From Polaromonas sp047303325 (GTDB taxonomy: Bacteria > Pseudomonadota > Gammaproteobacteria > Burkholderiales > Burkholderiaceae_C): DNA of 64,000 nt. A model generated the notes under the pieces. That model saw only the letters and a list, made by a program, of their open reading frames with translations, had not been told where the DNA came from and made no database searches. Where the stretch lies: the NCBI RefSeq assembly GCF_047303325.1, contig NZ_JBKBEX010000001.1, positions 186,001-250,000 of the forward strand, in the 5' to 3' direction. Of this stretch, positions 8,188 to 15,465 are shown piece by piece (positions within the stretch are counted from its first letter, which is position 1; each line of letters opens with the position of its first letter). Both the position numbers and the translations under genes were made by a program.

Positions 8188-9111
8188 TTGGACAAGGACG
8201 AGGTTTCAACCGTCGCGCAAACTAATCCGGAAATCGATCTGCGAATTGGCGAAACGCTCAACTTCGATCCACGGCGCCTGCTCTTCCAAGGCTCGAATGG
8301 GGACTACATGCCAGTAGGTTCCCAATTGGGGATTTTATTGGCTCTCAGCTTCCGCGACGACCTAGGACACCATACCACCGGATCGGCGGCGATGGTCGGG
8401 CCGGGCCTCGCCATATGCGCGGCCCACGTGCTGGAAGACCAGGGTTACCTAGAGAAGCTCGCACGGGGAGATGCAACACTTGTCGCGCAAGCTCCTTTGC
8501 CAGGAGGCATGTTGTTGTGGACTGTCCTGCGCGTCGCAACTGTGCCCCAAACAGATCTCGCGGTTCTATCTTTGACACTGAGTTCGAGCTTTCCAGCCGA
8601 TCGCCACTTTTCTGTAGCGTCGATTACAACGCGGATGCCGGCGATCGGCGATGTGCTCACTGTCACGGGGCTCTCTGCGGCGAGACGCACCGAAGAGCGA
8701 TCGAATTCGACACGCATTGAGATGGTTCCTGGCTGTGTGCTGGGGCCTGTCATTGATCGCTACCCCGATGGGCGAGACCGTTCCATGCTTCCTGGTCCTT
8801 GCTTGGCCGTCGAATGCGAGGCACGAGGAGGTATGAGCGGAGGCCCCGTATTCGATAGCAGGGGATACCTCGTGGGTGTAGTGTCGTCGTCGTACGAAGG
8901 AGATACAACAACCTTCGTGTCACACATATGGCCGGCTTTGATTCGAGCGCATGTCTGCCCTGTCTGGCCGGGGCCACCTTATCCCCTGCCACCTCCCGGT
9001 TCCTTGCTTCAACTGGGTCTCAAGTTCGGTATTTCGATCGAACGACCAAACGCTTTCGAAGTTTGTGCGCCCAACAACGAAGTCGCGCTCCGCTATGTAG
9101 CTTGGGAATAA
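8188..9111 (+). CDS. Trypsin-like serine protease domain protein
   Basis: 307 residues counted from a TTG start at 8188 with AGGACGGAG upstream; the frame is open further upstream to 8035, but that would run into the divergent gene. The chymotrypsin-fold triad is visible: His80 in GLAICAAHVL, Asp123 in QTDLAVLSL and Ser217 in ARGGMSGGPVFD, followed by GYLVGVVSSSYEG. There is no signal peptide, so it probably acts in the cytoplasm, unlike DegP-type proteases. No PDZ domain is present. Cytoplasmic trypsin-like domains of this kind are often found in conflict systems as effectors. Low GC and unusual codon use mark it as transferred. Confidence 0.75.
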   Translation: MDKDEVSTVAQTNPEIDLRIGETLNFDPRRLLFQGSNGDYMPVGSQLGILLALSFRDDLGHHTTGSAAMVGPGLAICAAHVLEDQGYLEKLARGDATLVAQAPLPGGMLLWTVLRVATVPQTDLAVLSLTLSSSFPADRHFSVASITTRMPAIGDVLTVTGLSAARRTEERSNSTRIEMVPGCVLGPVIDRYPDGRDRSMLPGPCLAVECEARGGMSGGPVFDSRGYLVGVVSSSYEGDTTTFVSHIWPALIRAHVCPVWPGPPYPLPPPGSLLQLGLKFGISIERPNAFEVCAPNNEVALRYVAWE

Positions 9112-9323
9112 TCGGCAGCCGGTCTATTGGCACGCTTTCTTCCTTCTTTATGGGAAAACACCCCCTAAATGGATGAGGCGACTCTCAATCGAGAGCGCCA
9201 TACTGGGTAGGACGGAAGGGGTATGAAGCAATATCGCGGAAACTGCGGCGCACTTTAAGGCAGATCCACACAAACCAATAGGCAAACATTCAGCCATCGA
9301 GCCTCGACTACTAGCCTTCTCAA

Positions 9324-9791
9324 ATGAATTCCCCTCCACCAATTTTTGGGACCGCACACCTCACCATGGAGGCAATGACCGTGATGCCGGCGGAGCCACC
9401 TTCTACTTATGTCGGAATGGCACGCTCATTAATGTGCGGTGTCCGGCCATTAGCCTTCGCAGGGCCCAGCGCTTCACTTGCGCTCACGTTAGTCGCAGGG
9501 CAGGTTGCCGAGTGTGCGCTGAAAGGATACCTCTCCCGAAACGGAAACAATAAACGGCTCAGGGAGCCTACGCTTCAGCACAACCTCGAAGCGCTTTGGC
9601 TACTTGCGCAGTCAGAAGGTCTCCCGATTCCAGCTCAGCCGCCTCAATGACTTCTCACGCTCAGCGGCCTGCACAACGCACCGTACCGTGGTCGGTATTC
9701 AACGCTAGTTCACGGGATCACGACGCCCGCAGCGGAACCTATGACTACCGAACTAGCGGAAATTATCGAACTCGTCGCCTCTCGGATATAA
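9324..9791 (+). pseudogene. HEPN-like gene interrupted by an in-frame TGA
   Basis: The reading frame from ATG 9324 (or 9417) encodes a helical domain (SLALTLVAGQVAECALKGYL, LQHNLEALWLLAQ) like HEPN proteins. It meets TGA at 9648-9650 and then continues in the same frame to TAA at 9789-9791 with LSGLHNAPYRGRYSTLVHG and TTELAEIIELVASRI. The part after the stop contains R-x5-H (RYSTLVH), which resembles the HEPN RNase motif. The position fits a Trp codon changed from TGG to TGA. The next gene starts 4 bases after the TAA. Either it is a recent nonsense mutant or the UGA is read through; the first is more likely. Confidence 0.55.
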
Positions 9792-9794
9792 GAC

Positions 9795-10430
9795 ATGCCA
9801 GGATCTCCCCGCATTGATAAAGGCGAAGGTTTCATTCGTAGCCACGATCTGATGGAAGTTCTTTTGACGGACATAAATTCAGCCTACGAAGTACTCGAGG
9901 CAGATCGTCAGTCTCAATACCTTCGTCGATGTGTTGTAAGGGCCGTCTTCTCATTTATTGAGGCTGCAGTTGAATGCGTCAAGGTAGAGCTGCGGTCTAG
10001 TGTGCGTCTCGGCCACTACTCCGAAGAACTACTCACTCCAAAAGAGAGAGAAACACTTGGGCCACTAACAATCATTGGAGGACGCCCAGGTAAATTCCTC
10101 ACTCTGGACGAGAACCTAAAACGAACCTTCAAACTTGCCGCGAAGATTTGGCTGCTTGACTTTCGGCTATCGACGGATGGGCCGGAGTTCGTAAATTTCC
10201 TTGCGGCAAAGTCTGCTCGGAATCGCCTCACGCATCCGCGAACTGTTTACGATGTAGAAGTGACTGACCATGATATGCACTACCACACGACTGCTGGTCA
10301 TTGGGTGCGATCCGAGTTTGTACGCTTATTCCACGCCCGACTGCAGTCTCTCACTCAGGGATTGCCAGAAGAAGATCGCCAGGTTTTCTTCCTAGGTAAA
10401 GTGTTCGGCGACGGCGGTGGAAACACCTAG
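9795..10430 (+). CDS. HEPN-like domain protein
   Basis: 211 residues, largely alpha-helical, without signal or membrane segments. It contains a candidate HEPN catalytic motif, R142-x4-H147, in AKSARNRLTHPRTVYDVEV, preceded by a long helix (LKRTFKLAAKIWLLDFRL). HEPN domains with R-x4-6-H are commonly RNases in toxin-antitoxin and phage-defence loci, though some are non-catalytic. It starts 4 bases after the broken first HEPN-like frame, so they form one transcript. The assignment rests on motif and helix pattern only, not on alignment. Confidence 0.55.
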   Translation: MPGSPRIDKGEGFIRSHDLMEVLLTDINSAYEVLEADRQSQYLRRCVVRAVFSFIEAAVECVKVELRSSVRLGHYSEELLTPKERETLGPLTIIGGRPGKFLTLDENLKRTFKLAAKIWLLDFRLSTDGPEFVNFLAAKSARNRLTHPRTVYDVEVTDHDMHYHTTAGHWVRSEFVRLFHARLQSLTQGLPEEDRQVFFLGKVFGDGGGNT

Positions 10431-10518
10431 CTTCATGCAATCACCACAGGTTTTGTACAAGTACCAGTCATCGGTCACAAGCCCATCGAGCCCGTCGCCC
10501 TCCCCTCAATACGCCGCC

Positions 10519-10681
10519 AACCCGGCGTACAGGCCACGCTGCTCGCAGCAACGCTGTTCGGCGCGGGCGCCCCCGCCGGCCAAGCTGTTGCTGACGGAGG
10601 CCGGTCCCTAGCTGCTGGCGGCTTTGCTTTACCTGGGTTCGGGCGTCGGCTTTTTTTTGTTGCGGCGGCTGCGCCGGTCAG
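10519..10681 (+). pseudogene. Decayed copy of the EamA transporter gene start
   Basis: This 163-base stretch matches 18742-18903, the 5' part of the EamA gene, at most positions and in the same orientation; for example, the 20 bases beginning GGCGGCTTTGCTTTACCTGG occur in both. It differs by one extra C in a C-run near 10571, which shifts the frame, and a TGG->TAG change at about 10608-10610. It cannot encode a protein. It fills most of the 331-base gap 10431-10761; the rest shows nothing I can name. Confidence 0.85.
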
Positions 10682-10761
10682 GTGCTGCAACAAGGACGTG
10701 CGCAACACCGCGGCAGTCCAAGCAGCCGGCCTGTCGCTGAAACTCAGATTCCTAGCCCCGG

Positions 10762-11799
10762 CTACTGGCTCTCAATCCGCGTGGAATTGAGCAACGTGTC
10801 CAGCCGAGCGGCCCGCTGGGTCAGCTGCTGTAGCGTTGCACTGAAATCGCCGCCGTCCTGGGGGCTGCCCATTGCCTTGGTCAGTGCCTGGAACAATGAC
10901 AGGTCGGCCACGGGCCGCAGCTGGTAGTTTGACGAAGCCTTGAACGCCGACAGGTCATACATATTCTTCAGCGTGGCCTTTTCGGCGTCATCGCGGCCGT
11001 AGGCCAGGAAGAATTTTCTGATGCGTTGCTGCGTTGCCGCCGGCAGGTCCTTGCGGTACAGGATGGGGTCGTTGGGAATCAGCGGGGACTCCCAGATCAC
11101 TTTCACGCGCGCCATCCTGTCCGGGAACTCCACCTTGTAGCGCAGCATGTCCGCGGTGTTGTTGGTCGCCAGGTCCACCTGGCCGTCGGCTACCGCGAGG
11201 AAGTTGTCGCGGTGGCTGGTACGGTTGATCTTCTTGAAGTGTTTCTCAGGGTCGATCTTGTTCTTGGCGAACACATAGTAGTTGGGCGCCAGAAAGCCCG
11301 AGATGGACTCCTTGTTGCCGGCGCCCAGCGTGTAGCTGCCCGGGCGGCTGATCACCTCCGCCAGGGTCTGGGGCGCGCTGTCCTTGCGGGCAAGCAAGAC
11401 CGAGCTGTAGCCGCGCGTGCCATCCAGCCCGACCATCTGCGCAAACACCAGGGCCTGGTCGGCTTCCACCAGTTCGATCGCCAGCTTGTTGTTGACCCAG
11501 GCCACCTGCACCTGCCCGTTCTTCAGGGCACCGGAAATTTCAGCGAAGTCTTTCGAAGCCAGAACCTGCACCGGCCGCTGCATCTCTTTGGCCAGCGCGT
11601 CGGTGAAAGGTTTCCAGTTCTCCACCATCTTCTCCACGGTATCGCCCGTGACGATGAGCCCCAGCGTCAAAGGCGCCGGGCTGTTGGCCGCGTGAACGGG
11701 GAGCAGCCCCACCCCGACCACGAAGGTCATGCACAAGGCCGCGCACAGGGCGCGCCGGGCCCGGGAGGGCATCCCGTGGCAGAGACGATCAGGCTTCAT
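10762..11799 (-). CDS. PhnD-like phosphate/phosphonate-type solute-binding protein
   Basis: 345 residues. After a signal sequence (residues about 15-38, ending VHAANS) comes the PhnD/PtxB-like domain: LGLIVTGDTVEKMVENWKPF, ALKNGQVQVAWVNNKLAIE, GSYTLGAGNKESISGFLAPNYYVFAKN and TSHRDNFLAVADGQVDLATNN. It would bind an oxyanion-bearing ligand in the periplasm. The start at 11799 has AGGAGGTGTTGA before it. It lies 36 bases downstream of pchP in the same direction, so phosphocholine or another choline-derived phosphoester or phosphonate is an attractive ligand. No matching permease or ATPase is nearby. The ligand is inference only. Confidence 0.8.
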   Translation of the reverse strand: MKPDRLCHGMPSRARRALCAALCMTFVVGVGLLPVHAANSPAPLTLGLIVTGDTVEKMVENWKPFTDALAKEMQRPVQVLASKDFAEISGALKNGQVQVAWVNNKLAIELVEADQALVFAQMVGLDGTRGYSSVLLARKDSAPQTLAEVISRPGSYTLGAGNKESISGFLAPNYYVFAKNKIDPEKHFKKINRTSHRDNFLAVADGQVDLATNNTADMLRYKVEFPDRMARVKVIWESPLIPNDPILYRKDLPAATQQRIRKFFLAYGRDDAEKATLKNMYDLSAFKASSNYQLRPVADLSLFQALTKAMGSPQDGGDFSATLQQLTQRAARLDTLLNSTRIESQ

Positions 11800-11835
11800 T
11801 CAACACCTCCTGGCGGATGGGATGGATGAGGAGAC

Positions 11836-12912
11836 TTACTTGTTGCCGGCAGGGAGCGGATGAATGTCTTCCGGCTTGACGACGATCCAGTTCTTGTCGG
11901 CCGTGACGGGCAAGCCCAGCTCCTTCTGGCGTGCCGCGTTCTTGGTCCACATGTCGGTGATCTGTGTCATGTATTTGGCTTTGCGATTGACCCAGATGCG
12001 CACGCCGCCACGATCGATGTCCGTCCCGTGGAACAGCATGTAGCCGTCGCTGGTCGGCGTATCGCCCGCGACCAGGATGGGTTTTTTCCACTGGTCGATG
12101 TAGGTCAGGATCGCCGCATACTTGCCCGCCATCCAGGTGTTGGGCGTCCACAGGTAAGGATGTATTTGCAGGTCCATGTTTTTGGCGGGATCGTATTTGC
12201 CTTTCTGGATTTGCAGGCGGGACGAGGTGAGTTCCTGGGTCTTGCGGTCTTTCAGCATGGTCGCGACGCCGATCACGTTTTGCGGCTTGACGTTGTAGCC
12301 GTACCGCGGGTCGGATGCCACCATGCGCACCAGCTCTTCATGCGCGGCGGTCATGATGTAGACCTCGATGCCGTTTTCCATCAAATGGTTCATCAGCTCG
12401 CGCTGGCCCTGGTAGATGCGCGGCGGCTGGATGTCGATGGTCTTGACCGTGTCGCCTTCATAGTAGGTCGCCGGAATCGGTTTGCCGTAAGCCATCAATT
12501 CATCGACGAGCGCTTTCAGCTCCTTGAGCGTGTAGCCCGAGAAAATTTGCGCCACCCAGGGATAGCAAACCATGTCGTCGATTTCGCAGAGCCGGTAGTA
12601 ATAGCTGTTGAGGCTTTCCTTGTTGCCGTTGACATCCTTGAACGGGATCAGCTTGAGCGAAGGGTCCATGTTCTCGCGCGTCAGCAGGCCCTTCATTTCC
12701 ATGTAGGGCAACAGGGACTCTTCCAGGTCGAAGTTGTAGCTCGTGTTGTCCATATCGAACACGGCGTACTCCCCTTTGTTCGCATGGGTCTTGACCAGCG
12801 CATTGAGTTTGGCCGCGGCATCGGCGGGCCAGTGTGTCAATTCGACGGCTGAACAGCCGAGGGCGACACCGGCAAGCAACAAGCCGGACAAAAGCTTTTT
12901 AACCATATTCAT
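11836..12912 (-). CDS. pchP: Phosphorylcholine phosphatase (HAD family)
   Basis: 358 residues with an N-terminal secretion signal (MNMVKKLLSGLLLAGVALGCSA). HAD motif I is YAVFDMDNTSYN with nucleophile Asp53 and acid/base Asp55. Motif II lies in EVYIMTAAHEELV, and the metal-binding motif is KPILVAGDTPTSDGYML. Size, export signal and motif spacing match periplasmic PchP of Pseudomonas, which releases choline from phosphocholine. The flanking choX, betB and betA genes support this role strongly. GGAGGTTGGT precedes the ATG at 12912. The leader contains three phased GTTATCG repeats. Confidence 0.82.
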   Translation of the reverse strand: MNMVKKLLSGLLLAGVALGCSAVELTHWPADAAAKLNALVKTHANKGEYAVFDMDNTSYNFDLEESLLPYMEMKGLLTRENMDPSLKLIPFKDVNGNKESLNSYYYRLCEIDDMVCYPWVAQIFSGYTLKELKALVDELMAYGKPIPATYYEGDTVKTIDIQPPRIYQGQRELMNHLMENGIEVYIMTAAHEELVRMVASDPRYGYNVKPQNVIGVATMLKDRKTQELTSSRLQIQKGKYDPAKNMDLQIHPYLWTPNTWMAGKYAAILTYIDQWKKPILVAGDTPTSDGYMLFHGTDIDRGGVRIWVNRKAKYMTQITDMWTKNAARQKELGLPVTADKNWIVVKPEDIHPLPAGNK

Positions 12913-12966
12913 ACCAACCTCCAGAGTTTTTTTGATGAGACTTCCGGAAACTTTTCAACAGCTTCG

Positions 12967-12995
12967 CGATAACGTTCCGATAACTCCCCGATAAC
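12967..12995 (-). repeat. Three GTTATCG repeats with 11-bp period upstream of pchP
   Basis: CGATAAC on the plus strand starts at 12967, 12978 and 12989, exactly 11 bases apart, i.e. one helical turn. The array lies 55-83 bases upstream of the pchP ATG, between choX and pchP. Helically phased repeats are typical of cooperative regulator binding, but no known factor is assigned. Confidence 0.6.
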
Positions 12996-13018
12996 TTTCT
13001 TTTTCAGCGGCGAGGCGA

Positions 13019-13990
13019 TCAAAGCCCCAGGTGTTTTTTGACCGCCGCCAGCCCATCCTTGCCGTCAAAGGTGCTGACATCGGCCAGCCACTTCTTGAGC
13101 ACATCCGGGTTCTTCTTCAACCAGTCACGGGCCGCGTCATTGGGCTTGACCTTGTTGGTGATGGGCACCATCACCTGGTTTTCCAGGTCGGTCGTGAATT
13201 GCAGGTTGCCGATCAGCCTGGCCGCGTTCGGGCAGCGCGTCTGGTAGTCGGTGGCGGTCGCGGTGTACACCTTGGCCTCGCCGAAGTTCGGGCCGAACAC
13301 GGTGTCGCCGCCCTCCAGGTATTTCATCTTCAGCTGAACGTTCATCGGGTGCGGCTCCCAGCCCAGGAACACGGCCCATTTCTTCAGGCGCGACGAGCGC
13401 TGCATTTCGGCCAGCATGCCGGCTTCGCTCGACTCGACCATCTTGAAATCTTTCAGGCCGAATTCGTTCTTGTCGATCATGCGCTGGATCAGAAGGTTGC
13501 CGTCATTGCCGGCTTCGATGCCGTAGATTTTTCCGTCGAGCTCTTTGCGAAATTTCGCGATGTCGGCAAAGGTCTTCAAGCCGCCTTCGAAAGCGGTGCT
13601 GTTGACAGCCAGCGTGTATTTGGCGCCGACCAGGTTGGGCTGGTCCAGCACCTTGATCTGGCCCGCCTTGACGAAGGGCTCGATCATGGGCGTCATGCTC
13701 GGATTCCAGTAGCCCAGGAAAACGTCGAGCTGCTTGCTCTTGATGCCCGCGAAGGTGATCGGCACCGAAGCCAGCGTCGTCTTCGGCTGGTAACCCAGGC
13801 CTTCCAGGACCACCGATGCCAGCCCGGTGGTGGCGGCGATGTCGCTCCAGCCCACATCGCCAAAACGCACCGTGCGGCAGCTTTCCGCCTCTTTGGCGCC
13901 GGCCGGCGATTTGCTTTGTGCGCTTGCGGGGCCGGCGCAAAGGGTGAGGGCAAGAACCGCAAGCGGGCCGAGTGTGGACAGAAACCTCAT
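13019..13990 (-). CDS. choX: Choline/betaine ABC transporter substrate-binding protein
   Basis: 323 residues. The start at 13990 is chosen because it has AAGGAAAACGTGAC upstream and gives a clean signal peptide (MRFLSTLGPLAVLALTLCAGPASAQ). The mature protein is of the OpuAC/ProX-like ChoX family: CRTVRFGDVGWSDIAATTGL, LDVFLGYWNPSMTPMIEPF, KIYGIEAGNDGNLLIQ and WAVFLGWEPHPMN, with tryptophans and tyrosines suited to a cation-pi box for a quaternary amine. It is transcribed divergently from the second GlxA regulator, from a promoter carrying the motif shared with betB. Choline is preferred over betaine because of betAB, but this cannot be settled by sequence alone. Confidence 0.85.
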   Translation of the reverse strand: MRFLSTLGPLAVLALTLCAGPASAQSKSPAGAKEAESCRTVRFGDVGWSDIAATTGLASVVLEGLGYQPKTTLASVPITFAGIKSKQLDVFLGYWNPSMTPMIEPFVKAGQIKVLDQPNLVGAKYTLAVNSTAFEGGLKTFADIAKFRKELDGKIYGIEAGNDGNLLIQRMIDKNEFGLKDFKMVESSEAGMLAEMQRSSRLKKWAVFLGWEPHPMNVQLKMKYLEGGDTVFGPNFGEAKVYTATATDYQTRCPNAARLIGNLQFTTDLENQVMVPITNKVKPNDAARDWLKKNPDVLKKWLADVSTFDGKDGLAAVKKHLGL

Positions 13991-14121
13991 GTCACGTTTT
14001 CCTTGTTGGATAGCGCATTTACCTGGGAACTGAAACGGGCCTGCCCACTGCATGCTTTTCTTGCCGTTCCCGCCGCAAGGCGAGTGGTGCATGCCGGTAA
14101 GCAGTGCTCTTCCGTTGACGA

Positions 14122-14163
14122 ACTATAGGTTTAGGAAAACGGCCGATATTGACGTAATACGAC
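14122..14163 (-). promoter_or_regulatory. Predicted choX promoter with regulator box
   Basis: Reading toward choX: GTCGTATTACGTCAA (14163-14149), 21 bases, then TATAGT (14127-14122) preceded by AACC. There is no good -35 hexamer, as expected for an AraC-type activated promoter. The betB promoter has the same layout and spacing. Confidence 0.6.
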
Positions 14164-14186
14164 TAACATATGTCGTATTACGTCAA
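14149..14186. promoter_or_regulatory. 15-bp perfect inverted repeat between choX and the GlxA regulator
   Basis: TTGACGTAATACGAC (14149-14163) is repeated exactly in inverted form at 14172-14186, with 8 bases between the arms. Each arm faces one of the two divergent genes. It is the probable operator of the adjacent GATase1-AraC regulator or a BetI-type repressor. Downstream of the right arm TATAGG occurs at 14213-14218, 26 bases away. Confidence 0.7.
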
Positions 14187-14245
14187 CCGGCTAACAGCCG
14201 CCCCAAATACCTTATAGGCTGTTCATCAACGCATGGCGGGTCTCT

Positions 14246-15280
14246 ATGAGGGAAGAAAACCGGGAGCGCACGTCGCCCAAAGCCACCCCCGCGGCGCGCA
14301 GGATTGGCTTGCTGCTGATCCCGCAGTTTTCCAATCTGGGCCTGGCCCTGGTGATGGAACCGCTGGTGCTGGCCAATTGGCTGATGCAGCGCAAGCTGTT
14401 CGAATGGACCACGCTTTCGGTCGACGGCGCCCCGGTGATCGGGACGCACGGCATGCAGGTACCGGTGGATGCGGAGTTGTCCGATGACATGGAGTTCTCC
14501 GCGGTTTTTGTGATTGCCAGCTTCGAGGCCAAGAAGTATGCGAAGAACCGCAAGATCAAAAACTGGCTGAGGCGGCAGGCGGCATTCGGCGCGGAACTCG
14601 CGGGCATAGAGACCGGCGCCGAAATCATGGCGGCCGCTGGTTTGCTCGACGGCTATAGCGCGGCGATTCATTGGGACAACCTGGAGGGCTTCCAGGAGCT
14701 GTACCCGAGCGTCAATGCGAAGGACCAGTTTTACACCATAGAAAGACGCCGCCTGACCTGTGCGGGCGCCACGTCGACGCTGGACATGATGCTGCAATGG
14801 ATAGGCGAGCGCGAAGGCGCTGACCTGGCGCACGAGGTTTCGCAGCACATGCAGTACACACAGGTTCGCTACCCGACGGACTCCTTGCTCAGCAGCGCCA
14901 ACAAGCGCCCCGGCGAAGGCAGCAGGCATGTGCAAGCCGCGATCAACCTGATGCAGGAAACCGTGGGAGAGCCCGTGCCCTGCGACGAGATCGCAACCCG
15001 GGTCGGGCTGTCGCGGCGCCAGCTGGAACGCCTGTTCCAGCACTACACGTCGATGCCTCCCCTGAAGTACTACATCAACCTGCGGCTGGCGCGCGCACAC
15101 AAGCTGCTGCAGCAAACCGACATGAGCGTGGCGCAAGTGGCGGTCGGTGCCGGCTATTCCTCGCTGGAGCATTTCTCCCGCGTCTACCGGGACAAGTTCG
15201 GCTGCCCGCCCAGGGCGGACCGGCTGCAGTCCGTGCAGGCGCCGGTGATGCGGCGCGCCGTTTCACCGGCGCGCAAATAA
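14246..15280 (+). CDS. GlxA-type AraC regulator of choline genes (GbdR/CdhR-like)
   Basis: 344 residues. The N-terminal DJ-1/PfpI-like domain (about residues 19-190) has GIETGAEIMAAAGLLDGYSAAIHWDN, where the usual elbow Cys is replaced by Thr, so it is a sensor rather than an amidase. The C-terminal AraC domain (about 225-320) carries LSRRQLERLFQHYTSMPPLKYY and QVAVGAGYSSLEHFSRVYRDKF. It lies between choX and betB and beside the inverted repeat, so it most likely activates both. The alternative is that the other GlxA regulator at 1183-2259 does so. ATG at 14246 gives the family length; a GTG slightly upstream is not needed. Confidence 0.82.
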   Translation: MREENRERTSPKATPAARRIGLLLIPQFSNLGLALVMEPLVLANWLMQRKLFEWTTLSVDGAPVIGTHGMQVPVDAELSDDMEFSAVFVIASFEAKKYAKNRKIKNWLRRQAAFGAELAGIETGAEIMAAAGLLDGYSAAIHWDNLEGFQELYPSVNAKDQFYTIERRRLTCAGATSTLDMMLQWIGEREGADLAHEVSQHMQYTQVRYPTDSLLSSANKRPGEGSRHVQAAINLMQETVGEPVPCDEIATRVGLSRRQLERLFQHYTSMPPLKYYINLRLARAHKLLQQTDMSVAQVAVGAGYSSLEHFSRVYRDKFGCPPRADRLQSVQAPVMRRAVSPARK

Positions 15281-15344
15281 ACTTCCCACCGCCGCACACC
15301 GCTTGACGGGTTTGACGGAGCCCGGAAATTTGCGCCATCGCGTG

Positions 15345-15386
15345 GTCGTAATACATCAAGATCGCAGGGTGCCCTGAACCTATAGT
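15345..15386 (+). promoter_or_regulatory. Predicted betB promoter with regulator box
   Basis: GTCGTAATACATCAA (15345-15359) matches 13 of 15 bases of the choX box. It is followed by 21 bases and TATAGT (15381-15386), again preceded by AACC. The spacing and -10 sequence are identical to the choX promoter on the other strand, which argues against chance. Confidence 0.65.
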
Positions 15387-15400
15387 GAGCCGTCAAGGCA

Positions 15401-15432
15401 ATCGACCCATCGACTAATCGACTAATCGACGA
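15401..15432 (+). repeat. Four tandem 8-bp units before betB
   Basis: ATCGACCC, ATCGACTA, ATCGACTA, ATCGACGA run head to tail from 15401 to 15432, just downstream of the predicted betB transcription start and 34 bases before the start codon. It may be a slippage-prone leader repeat or a binding array. Confidence 0.7.
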
Positions 15433-15465
15433 TTGCACGGCGAAACATCGGAACAAGGTGAGCTC

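Noticed and set aside
10504..10518. 15-base identity with the end of the OmpA-barrel gene near 29875
   Set aside because: Too short and isolated to claim shared origin; the neighbouring bases diverge at once.
15401..15432. Possible short CRISPR-like array
   Set aside because: The units are 8 bases and directly adjacent, without spacers or cas genes.
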